Part shown: positions 18,215 through 29,998 of the stretch, one piece after another
Layout: every line of letters begins with the position of its first letter
How positions within the stretch are numbered: the first letter of the stretch is position 1
From: Linnemannia hyalina
Lineage: Eukaryota > Mortierellomycota > Mortierellomycetes > Mortierellales > Mortierellaceae
Assembly (NCBI GenBank): GCA_019671135.1
Contig: JAHRHY010000021.1
Span: 124,001-188,000, forward strand
Length of the DNA stretch: 64,000 nucleotides
Reading direction: 5' to 3'
The notes under the pieces: generated by a model
What the model was told of the DNA's origin: nothing
The model's database searches: none
Seen by the model: the letters and a program-made list of their open reading frames with translations, nothing else
Position numbers and translations under genes: made by a program

Positions 18215-21200
18215 TGTTTGTGATCAACTGTGGACGATTATTGGGTTGGAGCGGAGACAAAAGCGAGGTTGCTGGCTGTTGGCTGAAATAAGAAATTAGG
18301 TGTTTGTTGGGCGGGACAAGAAATGAAAGAATAGAGCTTTGAAAAAGGGAGAACTGGCAGGAAATGAATCCAACGTGCCCGAGGTCCTCGGTAAGGAGTC
18401 AAGGAAATGAAGAAATGCGTCCTTTTTGCTCCCTGAAGGGTGCTATAAAGGGATGAGTTCTGCTCTTACTCCTTGGAAGGTTAAGGATAGCCGTTCGAAT
18501 ATCTAAGGCGCAGGGACGAGAGCAAAAAAAAAACATATAGGTAAAACCGATTTCGTAGAAAAGAAGAAAAAAGATGGACGGAGAAAGAGAAGAAAGACGA
18601 GGATGAGAAAGAAAGGAGAGTACGAGTTGGTTAGTCCTCGGTCGTGTCGTTAACCGCATATATCCTTGTTTGTCCTCACTTCATTCTCGTTCGTTTAGGC
18701 CCTTTCCATCCCATTCTTTTTCTTTTGCTTAATTGATGATCCAGGAGTCAGTCAGCAGAGGGGAGGCGCCAAATCAAGAAGGAAGAAAAGGTGGAAAAAA
18801 GGTGGAGGCGAGTGAACATGTGCTATAAGCACATAACCAATGTACATAGACAGGAAGGGGGTTGCAAGAGAAAAGTCGGAATGAACCAGAAATTAGGCAG
18901 GACAATGGTCAAGGGAAGAGCATATGGCTGCAGTCTATTGTTTTCATATTCTCCTGCCTCTGTTTCTCTCGGGTTGTAGACACATGACTTGATGAGCAAA
19001 AGAAGGGTTCACACAGCAATTTATCCTTGCATTGAACCTCGACGGAAGCATCTATGATCAATGCGTCTTGCGGAGCACAGCAGGAAAGGATGCAGATAAT
19101 ATCGAGCAATAAAAAAGTGCGATCCCATGGACAGATGATATAGAGCAGGACGAAAAGAAAAGTGAGCTGTACACAACACTGCGTTCGCGCATATATATGC
19201 ATACATATATATGGTAGACATGGGAGGGAGGCATTGAGGCAGTGACTTCAGTTGTTGCTGGTGTCTGCTGATGTGTTTGTGGGTGAATGATTGTTTGTTT
19301 TGTTTGTGTGTGTTTGTTTACTTGTCGGTCTGTTTGTTTGTGGTCGCATTCATGGCTTCCTGTTTGTCCCAACTCCAGGTGCTACCTCCCCTCGTCATGA
19401 TAACCCCCGAGGGTAGAATCCTTACAACGCAATGCCGAGATACACATGCACACATGCCCACACACACGCAGTTTACTGCCAATTGTTCGCAACAGTGATG
19501 CTTCTTCCTCTCTCTCTCATTTCCTCTTTTCTGCTGCCACTCACTTGCTCAAGCGCTTATAAGTACACCTTTTTACGTACACTCCAATACAAAGCGACTT
19601 GGATGATGTTAATTTCCCACCAATTGTGACCCGGGGATAAAAAAGATGTGGACAGCGGCGATTGCAAAGGTGCAAAATGGGAGTGATAGAGAGAGTGAAA
19701 GACGAGAGTTGAGAGAATTCCTGCTGCCGTCTCTGTCCTGGCACGAGCATATATGTGCCTGTCCGCCCCTGAGAGCAACTGGACATGGCGAACCTACCGA
19801 TGAAAGATGGGTGGTTGAGCGTGCTTCGATACGGCTCTCAACTGCTGAGGTTGGAGCAGAGTAAGTGCGAGCGTGTTGAATCGAGAGAAGAGTTAGAGAC
19901 AAGTGTGAAGAAGGGTGCGAATCAGGTGGTTGAAGGGAGAATTGAGAAAGGAGAAGTAGGAGCAGAGTATGTGAATGAGAGGAAATGAGTGTTGTTGTTG
20001 ACAGAAATTGTGAGGGAGGGACTGGGGAAAGAGAGGGAGAGGAGCGAGTAGTTGATGGAGGAGGGATCAACGACAAGGAGTAATTCAAAGGTGAAAAGAA
20101 ATGGTGAAAGGAGAAATAAGTTTGAGGACAGTAAAATAGGAAAAAGAAAAATGAAAAAAGAAAAAAGAAGGAAAAGAAAAAAGGTCAGCAGAATTAAAAT
20201 AATAAGAGGAGTAAGGGAGGGAGGGGGGGAAGGAAAAACGAGGGAAAACGGGGGGTACAGGACATGTTCACGCTGTGTGGACACTGCATACAAACAAAAA
20301 CTGGGACATATGTTTGTTTGTGTGTATGCATTTGCATGTTGCATTCACACTGACTTGTTCTAGAAGAAACAGGTGTCAATACTACTCCCTTGCCTTCTCT
20401 TCCTTCCGCCGTACTTTGAGCTATCACACACTTCCTTGTCCTGAGTCGAACTGTTACTACGAATGTACCTCAACTCTTCGACTCTTGTGATTTATGATCT
20501 CAGTTCGTTCCCCTTTTCTATATGTATGTCTGTCTGTCCGTCTCTCTGCTCCTTATCTGTCTCTCGTCCAATGAACCAATGCTTACCTGTCCATCCTCAC
20601 TTCGCATCCCTATCTTTTGGTCATCACACTCACGACAACAGGACCATGGGCAAAAGGCCTTTCTATCGGTTGCTCCTGTCTCCTCCTCCCCATCACCGCC
20701 ACCTGCCAAGTGCCATCTCAGTTCACATGCGGTGCCCCTGAATTTCACAATAATTTGCCTTTTCCCTCCCACTCCCCTTTGTCCTCATAGCTAAGTAAGT
20801 GTCGTGTCCCTTGTCCGCCTTGGCTTTTACACTTCTCCTCTCCAATACTACTAGTACATAAACAAACCCACCAAAGAAAATAAAATACTCAAAGGGAAAG
20901 GGGGAATAAACCAATCCCGGACAGACCCAACGGGTAACGCAAAAAAAAAGCGGCATCTTCTTTCTGCGTGCCATTGTTGATTCACCTTCTGTGCACTCGA
21001 TAAACACATACGTGGCCTCTTATTGCCTCCTTCCGCATTTTGCACCCGGACTTGATTTGGCCTTGTGCCTTTGATCTCATGCGTGTCAACTGGGGCGAGG
21101 GGTTGTCCGTTGCGTTTTTTTGTTGTTGTTGTATACTACCCTCGCTCTAATTGAAGAAAGGGCATTTATCATGTCCGGCGACTCTTTTGACAGCAATCGA

Positions 21201-21833
21201 CAATTGCTTTTTGAGAGTAACAACAATGGCTGAAGGCAACAAACAATAGTAGGATGCGAGGTCCATGCGCCCAAGAGTTACTCATAAAAAGCGGACGTTA
21301 TTGTTGAGAAATCGACCTTTCTACGGGTCTGAAACATGCGCGGTATGCCTTGCCCACACTAACGACTCTAAGTGAGAACTATGTTCACGGCAACAACAAC
21401 ACCATCAAAATCAGCATCAACAAAGAACAAGGCAACTATTTTTTTGTCAACCGAGGTTCTTTGTGCCTTTCGTATTATCCTCCAATTCCATTTGAAGGTT
21501 AAATTTTGGTGGCAAAGATTTAATATTTGCGATGCAATGAGTTCTCTGTGACGTGTCAATCCTGGCTGGAAGTGTGAGAACCGTTGCAACTCTCTCACAC
21601 CTTCTGGTTGGCCGCTCAAGGAACGATAGCTTTTGTTCTTCATCATCATCCGTTCTCTTATTTCATCAAGTCCTCTGCTCAACGCGACTCTTCTCGAGCA
21701 AACACAAGTGTCTGTCTACAAGCACTCCCACCTATCAGGACGCACAAAAAGGGGACACTCCAGGAACGACGACAGACAGCGGATAAGCATCTTTTCAACA
21801 AAAAAGTAACACGCTTACACAACTCACAGGACC
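18215..21833. other. 3.6-kb gene-free divergent region
   Basis: Lies between the divergent RGS and EMC1 starts. All frames here are short and low-complexity. It has purine-rich plus-strand blocks (about 19.85-20.26 kb) next to pyrimidine-rich ones (about 20.4-20.8 kb), a GTTT-rich stretch (about 19.28-19.34 kb) and CA/TG-rich bits near 19.45 and 20.32 kb. No tRNA, rRNA or transposon ends recognised. It may hold long leaders or a noncoding RNA, but the sequence alone does not show one. Confidence 0.5.
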
Positions 21834-24800
21834 ATGGCCCCATCACCACCAAGGGGACTCGCCATCTGGTCGGTCGCCCTCTGGACCATCCTGCTCGCCC
21901 TTATTGCCACAACCGCCTCGGCTCTCGATGAGTCCCAATCCGGTGTCATCGACTGGTACTTGTCACCTCTCTTCCTCTTGTCGCGATGAACCAACCCTGA
22001 CCAAGGTGGACTGGCAACCCTTCTCTCATCATCTAACGCAACAACTTTTTCGCAACTTTTGTCCGTCAATGCAGGCACCACAGATGGATTGGAGCCCCAC
22101 ATATGACTGCAAACGTCCGTAACGTACGCGGATCGAACTCGATCTATGTTGCTACCGATAAGAACGTTATTGCCTCGATCAAAACAAAGTCAGGAGAACT
22201 CCGTAAGGGCCGCGACTGACCTCTGGATCGATGAACGCGATAATCCCGGATCAGATCAGCCGTACTTGTTGCAGGGATATACCTTACTGACTCTCTGCTG
22301 CTCATCCATCACTTTTAACTCTAGTCTGGCGCCAGGTGCTCGGCGAGAATGAGATCGTTCATGCCATTCGTGCCGTTACCGGAAGTAAGCCATCTATCCT
22401 AGTTGAGATAGTCAATCGACACTTTGATCTGTACAATTGTAAACTAACATGCCTTCAACCCCTCTCTACAATAGACGTCGTTTCATTGACTGGAACCAAA
22501 GACTTCCATGTTCGCCTTCTGGACTCCAAGACTGGACAGCCTCACTGGGACTTTTCCCCCGCAGGCGAAGGCTCGTCGGAGTTTGGCCAGGCCGTGACTT
22601 CGACCAGGGAGGACGGAAACTTGATCGTCTTGAACGAGGGCGCTAACGTTCGCAAGTTGAACAGCAAGACTGGAGCCCAGATTTGGCACTGGAAGGCCGC
22701 GGCTGGCTCTGCTACCACCTACTTCTCGGTCCTGGAGGCTAACGGATTCACTGGCGCCGAGGATGTAGTCTACGTTTTGGGACTTCAGCGCGGGATCGCT
22801 GCCTTCTCTCTCGAGGTTGTCGCATTGGAATCTGCCACCGGTAAGCTCGTCAAGACTTTCAACATCAAATCCAAGATCGACAAGGTCGAGGATGTTTTGA
22901 CTCTTGGAGGCGGATCGCCCCTCAAGGATGGCTATGTTGCCTGGTTGGAGCAGGATTACTTGAAGATCCTCAGCCTCGGAACTGACAAGCCGACCCAGTC
23001 AACTTTGAAGGTTAGTAACCGTTCATCATTTTCAACTTTGGAGCAGCTTTCAAAAGTATTCTACACTGTTACTTACCCAGTCACTCGTTTCATTCACGCG
23101 TCTTTCACATAGGTTCTCATCTCCGATATTCCTGATTTTGAGCAGTTGCAGGCTCCCTTGACCTTTGTTGATCTCGGCTTGCCCGAAGGTTACACTCAGT
23201 TCTTGCTTGCCGGAACTGTGGGAGAGTATAACGACGCCAAGGCCGCCGTTCTTTTAGAGATTGACCAGTCGACCGGAAAGGCAGGGATTATTTACGACTT
23301 TGGCGAGCGCACTGGATTCTCCGCCTGGTCTGCCACGATCATTCCAGGAACAGAAGATGTTGCTGTCTTGAGAGCTTACAGAAACGACCCCGATGTCGCT
23401 ATTTTGGAGGTGGTCAATGCCAAGGAGCGCAAGGTTACCCTCGAGCAAGAAATTCCCCTGGACTTTGAGAAGTTTGCCCATTTTACCTTTGCCTCCCTTG
23501 AGCAGTACACCAAGGGTCAGGGGGTTCAGACCCGTATCTATTTCTCGACCATGGACGGTTCCTTCCACGCCTTTTCCGATGTCGAGTCTGAGAGCTGGTA
23601 TCGTGAGGAGTCCTTGGCCTATGCCAAGGATGTCGAGATTGTCGATCTCCCTGAGCGCAAGCTCTGGACTCAGGATGTCGACGAGGTTGGACATGTCAAG
23701 TCGGCTAAGAACGAGTCGATTGTCGCCCACTATATCGAGCGTTTGACCTCCCATGTCCACCAGCTGAAGGATCTTCCCGCCTTCCTGCTGTCCTATGCCA
23801 ACCCCTCGTCGCTGTTCACCAAGGCCCCCGTCGCTGTCCCTTACTCTGAGGTCCAGATCGGTGTCAACAACACCATCCAGCCCCTTTACCGTGACCAGTT
23901 TGGTCTTCGCAAGATCTTGATTTTCAGCACTGAGAAGGGCAAACTTATTGCTGTTGACTCTGCCAACAAGGGCCAGATCATTTGGAGCCGATTCTTTTCC
24001 ATGGGCCACGATATCAAGAACATTGTCATCATCCGCCACGCCAACGTCCGTCTCCCTCCCGTTCTCGCCGTCATTGCCCAGACCGAAGATGGCGGTGTAA
24101 GTTGAATTATTTGCCCCCATTTTCCTTTTTCTGGAAGCATTTTAACAGCAGCCCCACAAAATACTAACAAGGCACTGCTTCGAAATATCTCCACCCTCCT
24201 CTAGCACAACAAGGTTACTCGCATGTACCGCATCAACGCTTTGACTGGAAAGGATTACGATTCTGGAAACTTCTTCTTCCCCTCCGCCTCCTGGATTCCT
24301 GCCGGATACTTGAGCGCTTTCAAGCTTCCTATCGAGGATCCTGATGAGAAGACTCAGGTGTTGTGCTTGGTCGATGACCGCATGCACATCACCACCTTCC
24401 CCACCACCGAACCTGTCGAGCAAGCATTCAAGGCCCTCTCAGAGGACCTGTACTTTACTTTGGAGAACAAGATCGGAGGCAAGAAGGTCAGCGGATACAA
24501 GGCTATCGTTTCTGCCGAGACTGACCGCATGGATGTCGAGCCCACCTGGACCGTTCCTTTCCCTGAAGGCGAGGAGATTGTTGCTCTTGCCGAGAGGCCC
24601 TCGTACGAGGTCATGTCGTCATTGGGTCGTGTCCTCGGTGACCGTGGTGTCATCTACAAGTACCAGAACCCCAACTATGCTACCGTCATTACTGCCAACA
24701 AGACCCCCAAGAACGGTATGGCTCCTTACATCACCGTCTACTTGATCGACACTGTCAAGGGCAGCATCCTCTACCAGGCCACGCACGAGAACGTTGGTGC

Positions 24801-25577
24801 TGAGCAAAAAATTCTGGCTACCCAGTTCGAGAACAACGTCGTCTACACCTTCTGGTCTGAGGGTGAGACCTCGACCTCTGCCAAGGGCTTCCAGGCTGTC
24901 TCCCTGGAGTTGTACGAGAGCAATCTCCGCAACCAGCGTACCAAGAGGTATTTTTTTTTTTTTTTTTTTTGGCATTCTTTTTACTTTTCGTCCGCAACCT
25001 GCTATACAAGACATGAAGGCTAATTGTCATTATCTGCTCCTTTACCTCCTACAGCGACACCTTCTCGTCGTTCACTGCTGAGAAGCCCCATGTAATTGCC
25101 CAGTCGTTCCCCTTCTCGCAGGCCGCCAGCGCCATTGGTGTGACGACAACTAAGGCCGGAATCTCTGCCAAGGATATCCTCTTTGGACTCTCTCGCCACT
25201 CGATTATGGCGATCAACCAGCGCTACTTGGACCCTCGTCGCCCCACTAGCGCACCCACCGCGTTGGAGAAGGAGGAGATGTTGATCCCTTACAGCCCCAT
25301 CCCCGACGACGCACGTCTGTTCCTCTCCTACAACTTGGAGGTTGCCAACATCAAGAAGATTGTCACTTCGCCTACACTCTTGGAGTCAACGACGGTTGTT
25401 GTTGCGTTTGGACAGGATGTGTTTGTGACCCGCCATGCGGCCTCCAAGACGTTTGATATTCTGAACGAAGACTTTTCGAAATCCCAGTTAGTGCTCACTA
25501 TTGTTGCGCTGGCCGCTGTTCTCTTTGTCACCAAGCCTATGGTCGTCAATAAGCAGCTCAGAGAGTTGTGGTACTAA
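21834..25577 (+). CDS. EMC1: ER membrane protein complex subunit 1
   Basis: Seven exons: 21834-21955, 22075-22202, 22325-22384, 22475-23010, 23113-24096, 24205-24947, 25055-25577, giving 1031 residues, near the usual length. An N-terminal signal peptide (LAIWSVALWTILLALIATT, then ASA) is followed by the lumenal beta-propeller: IYVATDKNVIASIKTKSGEL, WRQVLGENEIVHAIRAVTG, VRLLDSKTGQPHWDF. The C-terminal DUF1620-type region has NQRYLDPRRPT, IPYSPIPDDARLFLSYNLEV and LLESTTVVVAFGQDVF, then one membrane helix (QLVLTIVALAAVLFVTKPMV) and a short cytosolic tail ending LRELWY. EMC inserts tail-anchored and multipass proteins into the ER membrane; EMC1 is its largest scaffold subunit. Introns are 89-121 nt; intron 6 starts with a 20-T run. 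The stop lies 132 bp from that of the convergent CAP gene. Confidence 0.95.
24951..24970 (+). repeat. T20 homopolymer at the start of EMC1 intron 6
   Basis: Twenty consecutive T within the intron, three bases after the GT donor; likely length-variable but outside coding sequence. Confidence 0.9.
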
Positions 25578-25709
25578 GGAGAGAGAGAGAGAGAGTTGAG
25601 GATTGGATCCTAGGGTAGTGTGTTGGAACAGGATTGTTATCGTGAAATAATAGAAATAAGAATTTGTTTTATTCGTGCGTTTGTTTGTGTTTGTCCCACC
25701 CACCCACCA

Positions 25710-26106
25710 TTAGATTTTCCTGGCTGGAAGAACGTTCTTCTTGTACAAAGTGTAAAGCCTGGTAACCATATTACCAGGCGGATCGTATTCGCACAAATGC
25801 ACAAACGACGAGTACCCACCGTCCTCCCCATCGTCATTCGACAAACATTCCTTGACCGCACACCCGATTCGTTTCGAATTCTTCCAAACCAGTTGAGAGA
25901 ATGTGCCAGAGTTCTGTGTAGATTGAGAGGGGTCTTCGAAATCGTATCCTTGGATTTGGGCATACCATGTCTCGACGGCCAGGTAGAAGTCTATCTCCAC
26001 ACTCGTGAACTCGTTCCTCCCGTACTATTATGATTTTTAATATCGAAAAAATGTAAGCAAAAGGCACAAAGGCACAGGAGGGAACAACAACACTGCTTGA
26101 TGAATC

Positions 26107-26143
<37 letters not shown>

Positions 26144-26500
26144 GATACATACACGAGAGCGAGAACTGAAGGGGCGACAATTTCCCAGCGCGCGTTCAGC
26201 GTCGCGTGCTAAGAAAGCGTCCCATTCCAGGGCAGGGGCGCGATGTCGAGCACGGAACATGTTGTGCTCGTCCAGGATCTCTTCGATCTGTGCGTCTGTT
26301 AGGGGTGTGATTCCGGGGTCGGCAAGTGAGGTGACGGCGACTGAAGGAGGTGCGTCTTTGACGGGTGCTTGAAAGTCGACTGTATTGGCAAGGACAGAGG
26401 CGGCTTCGTCGGCGACGGCGGGAGATATGAGGAAGAGTGCCGATCCGACGACAAGGAGGAGGGTCGTGAGCCTTGCGCGAAGTAAATTTTTGGCGAGCAT
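25710..26500 (-). CDS. secreted CAP (SCP/PR-1-like) domain protein
   Basis: Two exons, 26500-26153 and 26024-25710, 220 residues. Start at 26500, where a signal peptide follows (LTTLLLVVGSALFLISPAVA). The CAP domain begins ILDEHNMFRARHRAPALEWD, continues AERALGNCRPFSSR and, across the intron, YGRNEF, then SGTFSQLVWKNSKRIGCAV and HLCEYDPPGN. CAP proteins are secreted; fungal members bind sterols or act outside the cell. In the usual GHFTQ motif the His is replaced: here it is GTFSQ. The 128-nt intron contains a (CA)17 tract. The gene is convergent with EMC1 (132 bp between stops). The 3' end stops shortly after the domain. Biological role unknown. Confidence 0.85.
26109..26142. repeat. (CA)17 microsatellite in the CAP gene intron
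   Basis: About 17 uninterrupted CA units on the plus strand, lying within the intron 26025-26152 and ending about ten bases from the predicted donor. Length changes could affect splicing of this short intron. Confidence 0.9.
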
Positions 26501-26941
26501 TTTTGTTTTTTTATGGAGTGAAAAGAGGGGTATTTGGGTTGAGAAAGTGGGGTGGGAGGGAAAAGAGGTAACTGATCTCCTTCCTTTCCGCGTGCAGGAT
26601 GAAAGAAAAAGAAAGGCCCTTTCTTTCGTTAACATTCCAGTATCAACTCTTGATATTCCATGCAATGGGAGAAGAAAGTATGATCTAATCTACACTCTGC
26701 AGATTGGAACTCCAGCCTACTGTTCCCTTTTTTCAAAACCTAACGATGACTGACAGGCCCTTCCTTTGTTATCGAGTTGGGTCGCGACAAGTTGGGATGG
26801 TTGACACTGTTAGTTATTTATTTGACAAATTGGGACGTGTCGGTCGACCTCTACGCCGTTTGCTGAGCGATGAGATTGAAGGCTGGGTGGTGGATGGGCG
26901 AGATTTCAGGTGGGGCAGCGGGATTGAGTGGGTTAGAAGCC
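26501..26941. other. spacer between CAP and ATP5 genes
   Basis: CAP promoter and leader, and the 3' flank of the ATP synthase gene (both minus strand). No gene seen. Confidence 0.5.
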
Positions 26942-28275
26942 TTAAATGGTCTCGGTGAGGAGGTGGTTGAGCTTGTTGACCTTGGACGAGACCGAGAGAT
27001 CGATGGTCTTGTCACCGAACTCGACGACCAAACCTCCGAGGATGGCGGGGTTGACCTTGTTGGCGACGATGAGGGTCTGCTTGGCGGTAACGAAGGAGGA
27101 CTTCTGCAAGTAACCCTTGACCTTCTCGACATCCTTGTTCTCCAAGGGCTTGGCAGAGGTGATGGTGACCTGGATCTCGCCGCGACCGGCGCTCATCAAG
27201 GAACCGTAAGAGTTGATGATCTTTACGGTATCGTAGAGGCGTCCGTTCTCGGCCAAGGTGTCGAAAAAGTTCTTGGTCAGCTCGTTGTACTTGCCGACAG
27301 ACAACACCTGCTGGATGCCCTTCTTCTTCTCGATCTTGTTGATGGTGGGGTTCTCCAAGTACTCGCGGAGCTTCTCATCCTTCTCGACAAGGGTCTTGAC
27401 CTGCTTCAAGTCGGTATCGACGACGTCCAAAGCAGACTTCTTGGCAGCTGCGGTGTACAAGGCAGTGGCGTAGCGACCATCAATGCCGTGCAGGACAAGG
27501 GGGATCTACACATAGGCGCAAAGCGACAATGGTCAGGTGTTAACACAAAGCTGAACAAAAATGTTCATACAACGAAGGAGGGCCCCGAGGCTGTCATGGA
27601 GAGAGGCTCTCTGAGTTGGCGTCCTGAGCTGACAACTGCTGCTGGTTTATATCCCCAATTGACTGAAGCCTGAAGTGATATCTCAATTGCTCCTCTTGTG
27701 CTTGCGCTGAAGCAATATACCATGTCGAAGGTGTGGCCCTGCTCTATCGCGCTTCCATAAGAACCATCACCCAAGGAAGCGGTTCTTTGGTCACTTCCAT
27801 GCTGAACAGGAACGAAGGGTGATGATATAAGTGTGTCCTGATCTCGCCACCTCGCAGAGTCCCGTGCTTCCGTTCGATTCCGCCCTCTTGAGTCCTCTGA
27901 TGCATGTACGAGATGTCAACCCTGTAAACATCTGTGTGAAAGTGGGTATGTTCGCTCTTCCTGTGTCCTGTTCTGTATCGCTACCTTGACGTTGGCGGCA
28001 GTGGAGTAGCCGCGAACAGCCTAAAAATGAAAGTAGAAAAAGAAACAAAGTGTTAGCGTGGGTTCTTTTTACTGAAGTGGTTCCATTGCATTCCTTATCG
28101 CGGTCGGCTCTTCAGTCGAATGTGATCTTCAAAAGGAAGAGTGAAAAACAAAGCAGTAGTTCTGGCAGTCGCCACATCCAGATGAGTGGGCCGGTTTTGT
28201 AGAGTGTGTATGTGTGTAACTGTTGTTAAGTGAGGCACGTACCTGGAAGGCGCGAATGTTAGCGATGGAGGCCAT
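26942..28275 (-). CDS. ATP5: mitochondrial ATP synthase subunit OSCP
   Basis: Exons 28275-28243, 28020-27985 and 27505-26942, giving 210 residues (yeast Atp5 is 212). The presequence MASIANIRAFQAVRGYSTAA leads into IPLVLHGIDGRYATALYTAA, the conserved start of OSCP/delta. The C-terminal domain has GRGEIQVTITSAKPL and GGLVVEFGDKTIDLSVSSKV, near-invariant in the family. OSCP joins the F1 head to the peripheral stalk of the F1Fo ATP synthase in the inner membrane. The two 5' exons are tiny (33 and 36 nt) and split the presequence; introns are 222 and 479 nt, the longer one among the largest in the window. All splice phases are 0. Confidence 0.95.
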
Positions 28276-28829
28276 TGTGTGTAGGTGAGTAGGGAGGTGT
28301 AAAGGAACGATGCTCGAAAATGAACACCAAGGTTCTTTACACCCAATTTCACGTCACGGAAAACAGCGAGCTGTATTTGCTAATTTAGAATCAAACCTTA
28401 CGGACGAGGATTTTAGAAGAAACGTGGTTGATCATCTAATATCAACTATGAGCAAGAGGCGCCTGGTGTGTAGTGTGAAACTGTCAAGGTTAACGTCGTA
28501 GAGGTGGGGTAGGACGATATAGCTCTTGAGGTTAAGAAAAAGTATGTTATCCATTGTAAGGCTGCACGAGCCATATTGTGCGCCCTGTTATGGCCATGGT
28601 CTCTGACTCGGTTGCATTGTGTGTGCATTGGATGGAGCGACGGCCCATGGTGATATGGTCCTCACTGTTGGTGTGGCACTGACAGCAAGACTTGGAGGTG
28701 CAGTACTCATCAGCCGACACGATCACGAACTCCAAGGCGCCCAGTTATTCAAGGAAAGAGAAGAAGCAAGCATTAGGGTTGATATATCTTTTTGCTGCTC
28801 AATGGTTTAAAAGAAAAAAAGGGTGCTTA
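28276..28829. other. ATP5 5' flank
   Basis: Promoter and leader of the minus-strand ATP5 gene; no gene seen. The inverted duplication starts just beyond it. Confidence 0.5.
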
Positions 28830-29383
28830 TCTTGTACTTCAGCCTCTTGACGAACTGCAAATGTCGGATAGGGCAATCAGACTTGGATGTGAAGTTGCTA
28901 TCGCCTGCAACAAACAAAAGGCGCTCTCAATTATTATCTCCCTCTCCACTTACCTTTTGTTTGCATATAAAAGGATGATTACACCGTCTGTTTAGTATAG
29001 CGTTCTAAGCCAACTTCAAGTTCCCGTTCTTGGCCTTGGAAAACAGCCGATGCCCAGCGTAAAGAAAAATAAAAGTATCGGGCGCTAACAATTAAGCAAT
29101 CACAAATAAGATATCCTTGGTGCTCTTTCCATACAACCAAAAAATCAACTCATTCGCTGACATGCCCTACCTTTCACGTTGTCTTTGTGTCTCTCTTGAA
29201 ACAGTAGAGCTTGTCTACGATGATCCCCCAAAGCTATGAAATAAAGGTGACAAGCATAGCGAGCTAACTTCCTTCTTTTGCACCTGAGATGTAGTATTGC
29301 AAAAAATAAAAAGAAGTACCACACTCAAAACGGCCCATAGCACATTCAACCCCACTCTCATTCTCAACCGCCAAGCAGCCACT
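28830..29383 (-). repeat. outer left arm of the inverted duplication (diverged)
   Basis: Its reverse complement aligns by eye, with many mismatches and gaps, to parts of 30562-32150. Matching pieces: the block next to the core (29318-29383 vs 30562-30630); 29175-29215 vs about 31580-31625 (shared ACAAGCTCTACTG); 29125-29155 vs 31628-31660 (TTTTTGGTTGTATGGAAAGA); and 28835-29075 vs 31830-32150 (GGGAACTTGAAGTTG and AGAACGCTATACTAAAC). The right arm is longer because of insertions. Confidence 0.75.
28835..29075 (-). pseudogene. decayed gene fragment, left copy
   Basis: Inverted, diverged partner of the frame at 31830-32149. Its reverse complement keeps CATTTGCAGTTCGTCAAGAG and TTTGTTGCAGGCGATAGCAA, parallel to the right copy. 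Its reading frame is interrupted, and the splice donor that follows KKPKTK in the right copy (GTAAGC) is ATAAGC here. Product unknown. Confidence 0.55.
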
Positions 29384-29946
29384 CTTTTGCCCACACACAC
29401 ACATCACCTCTGTGGGATAACCAAGATTGGTAGACGTCATTTATAACCTTTCTTTCATCTTGGTCCACCTCGAACTCTGTTACGTTTGCATCCGCTTCCA
29501 GACTCGATCACCTTTTTTGGTTCTGACCAAAAGCCCGTCAAAGGGTACATGTCTTGAGGCAGAGAAATGTATGCGACGAATGGTTGCCATTGAGGCAGGC
29601 AAAAAAGAAAACGGCGATAGCTTTCTTGAAGCAGCAAAGAATCCTATCATATCTCTTGCTGCTTCAGAAGCAGATCGTTCCGTTCAATCCTTTGCTCTTG
29701 ATATCCTTGTGCAGTTTTTTTGCCAGTGATGACCTCTGAATAAGCAAGATCAACGGCGCCTATTTCTGCTGTCCCTCATGCCATTTAATGATGCCATGAG
29801 TGACAACGTGGACATTTCCAAGCCAGTGGCAAATATTCTTCACAATATGTTCGAGAGGATTGCCGAGGGCAAGAAGGTAGAGCTTGGGCGGCTTACAGGC
29901 ATAAGCGACAATGGCCGATATATCCGCGGTCTGATTTGGGGTGTCA
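29384..29946. repeat. left arm of perfect 563-bp palindrome
   Basis: I compared it line by line with 29999-30561: the two are exact reverse complements over 563 positions (paired coordinates sum to 59945). The first mismatch outward is at 29383/30562. The arms are separated by a 52-nt loop (29947-29998). Long open frames are mirrored on opposite strands, e.g. a 100-codon frame at 29427-29729 plus and 30216-30518 minus. I do not recognise these proteins. The minus-strand frame from 30167 runs through the loop as VTRMVKVVRTVLDKSGLKY, which looks more protein-like than the plus-strand reading, so the right arm plus loop may be the original. Confidence 0.95.
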
Positions 29947-29998
29947 TACTTGAGACCGGATTTGTCGAGGACTGTGCGAACAACCTTGACCATCCTTG

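Noticed and set aside
19271..20741. Several 65-140-codon frames as small secreted or membrane proteins
   Set aside because: They are homopolymeric or CA/TC-driven frames with no consistent start, splice or domain signal.
23254..24120. Long minus-strand frame (288 codons) inside EMC1
   Set aside because: It is the antisense shadow of EMC1 exon 5; the plus strand has clear family motifs.
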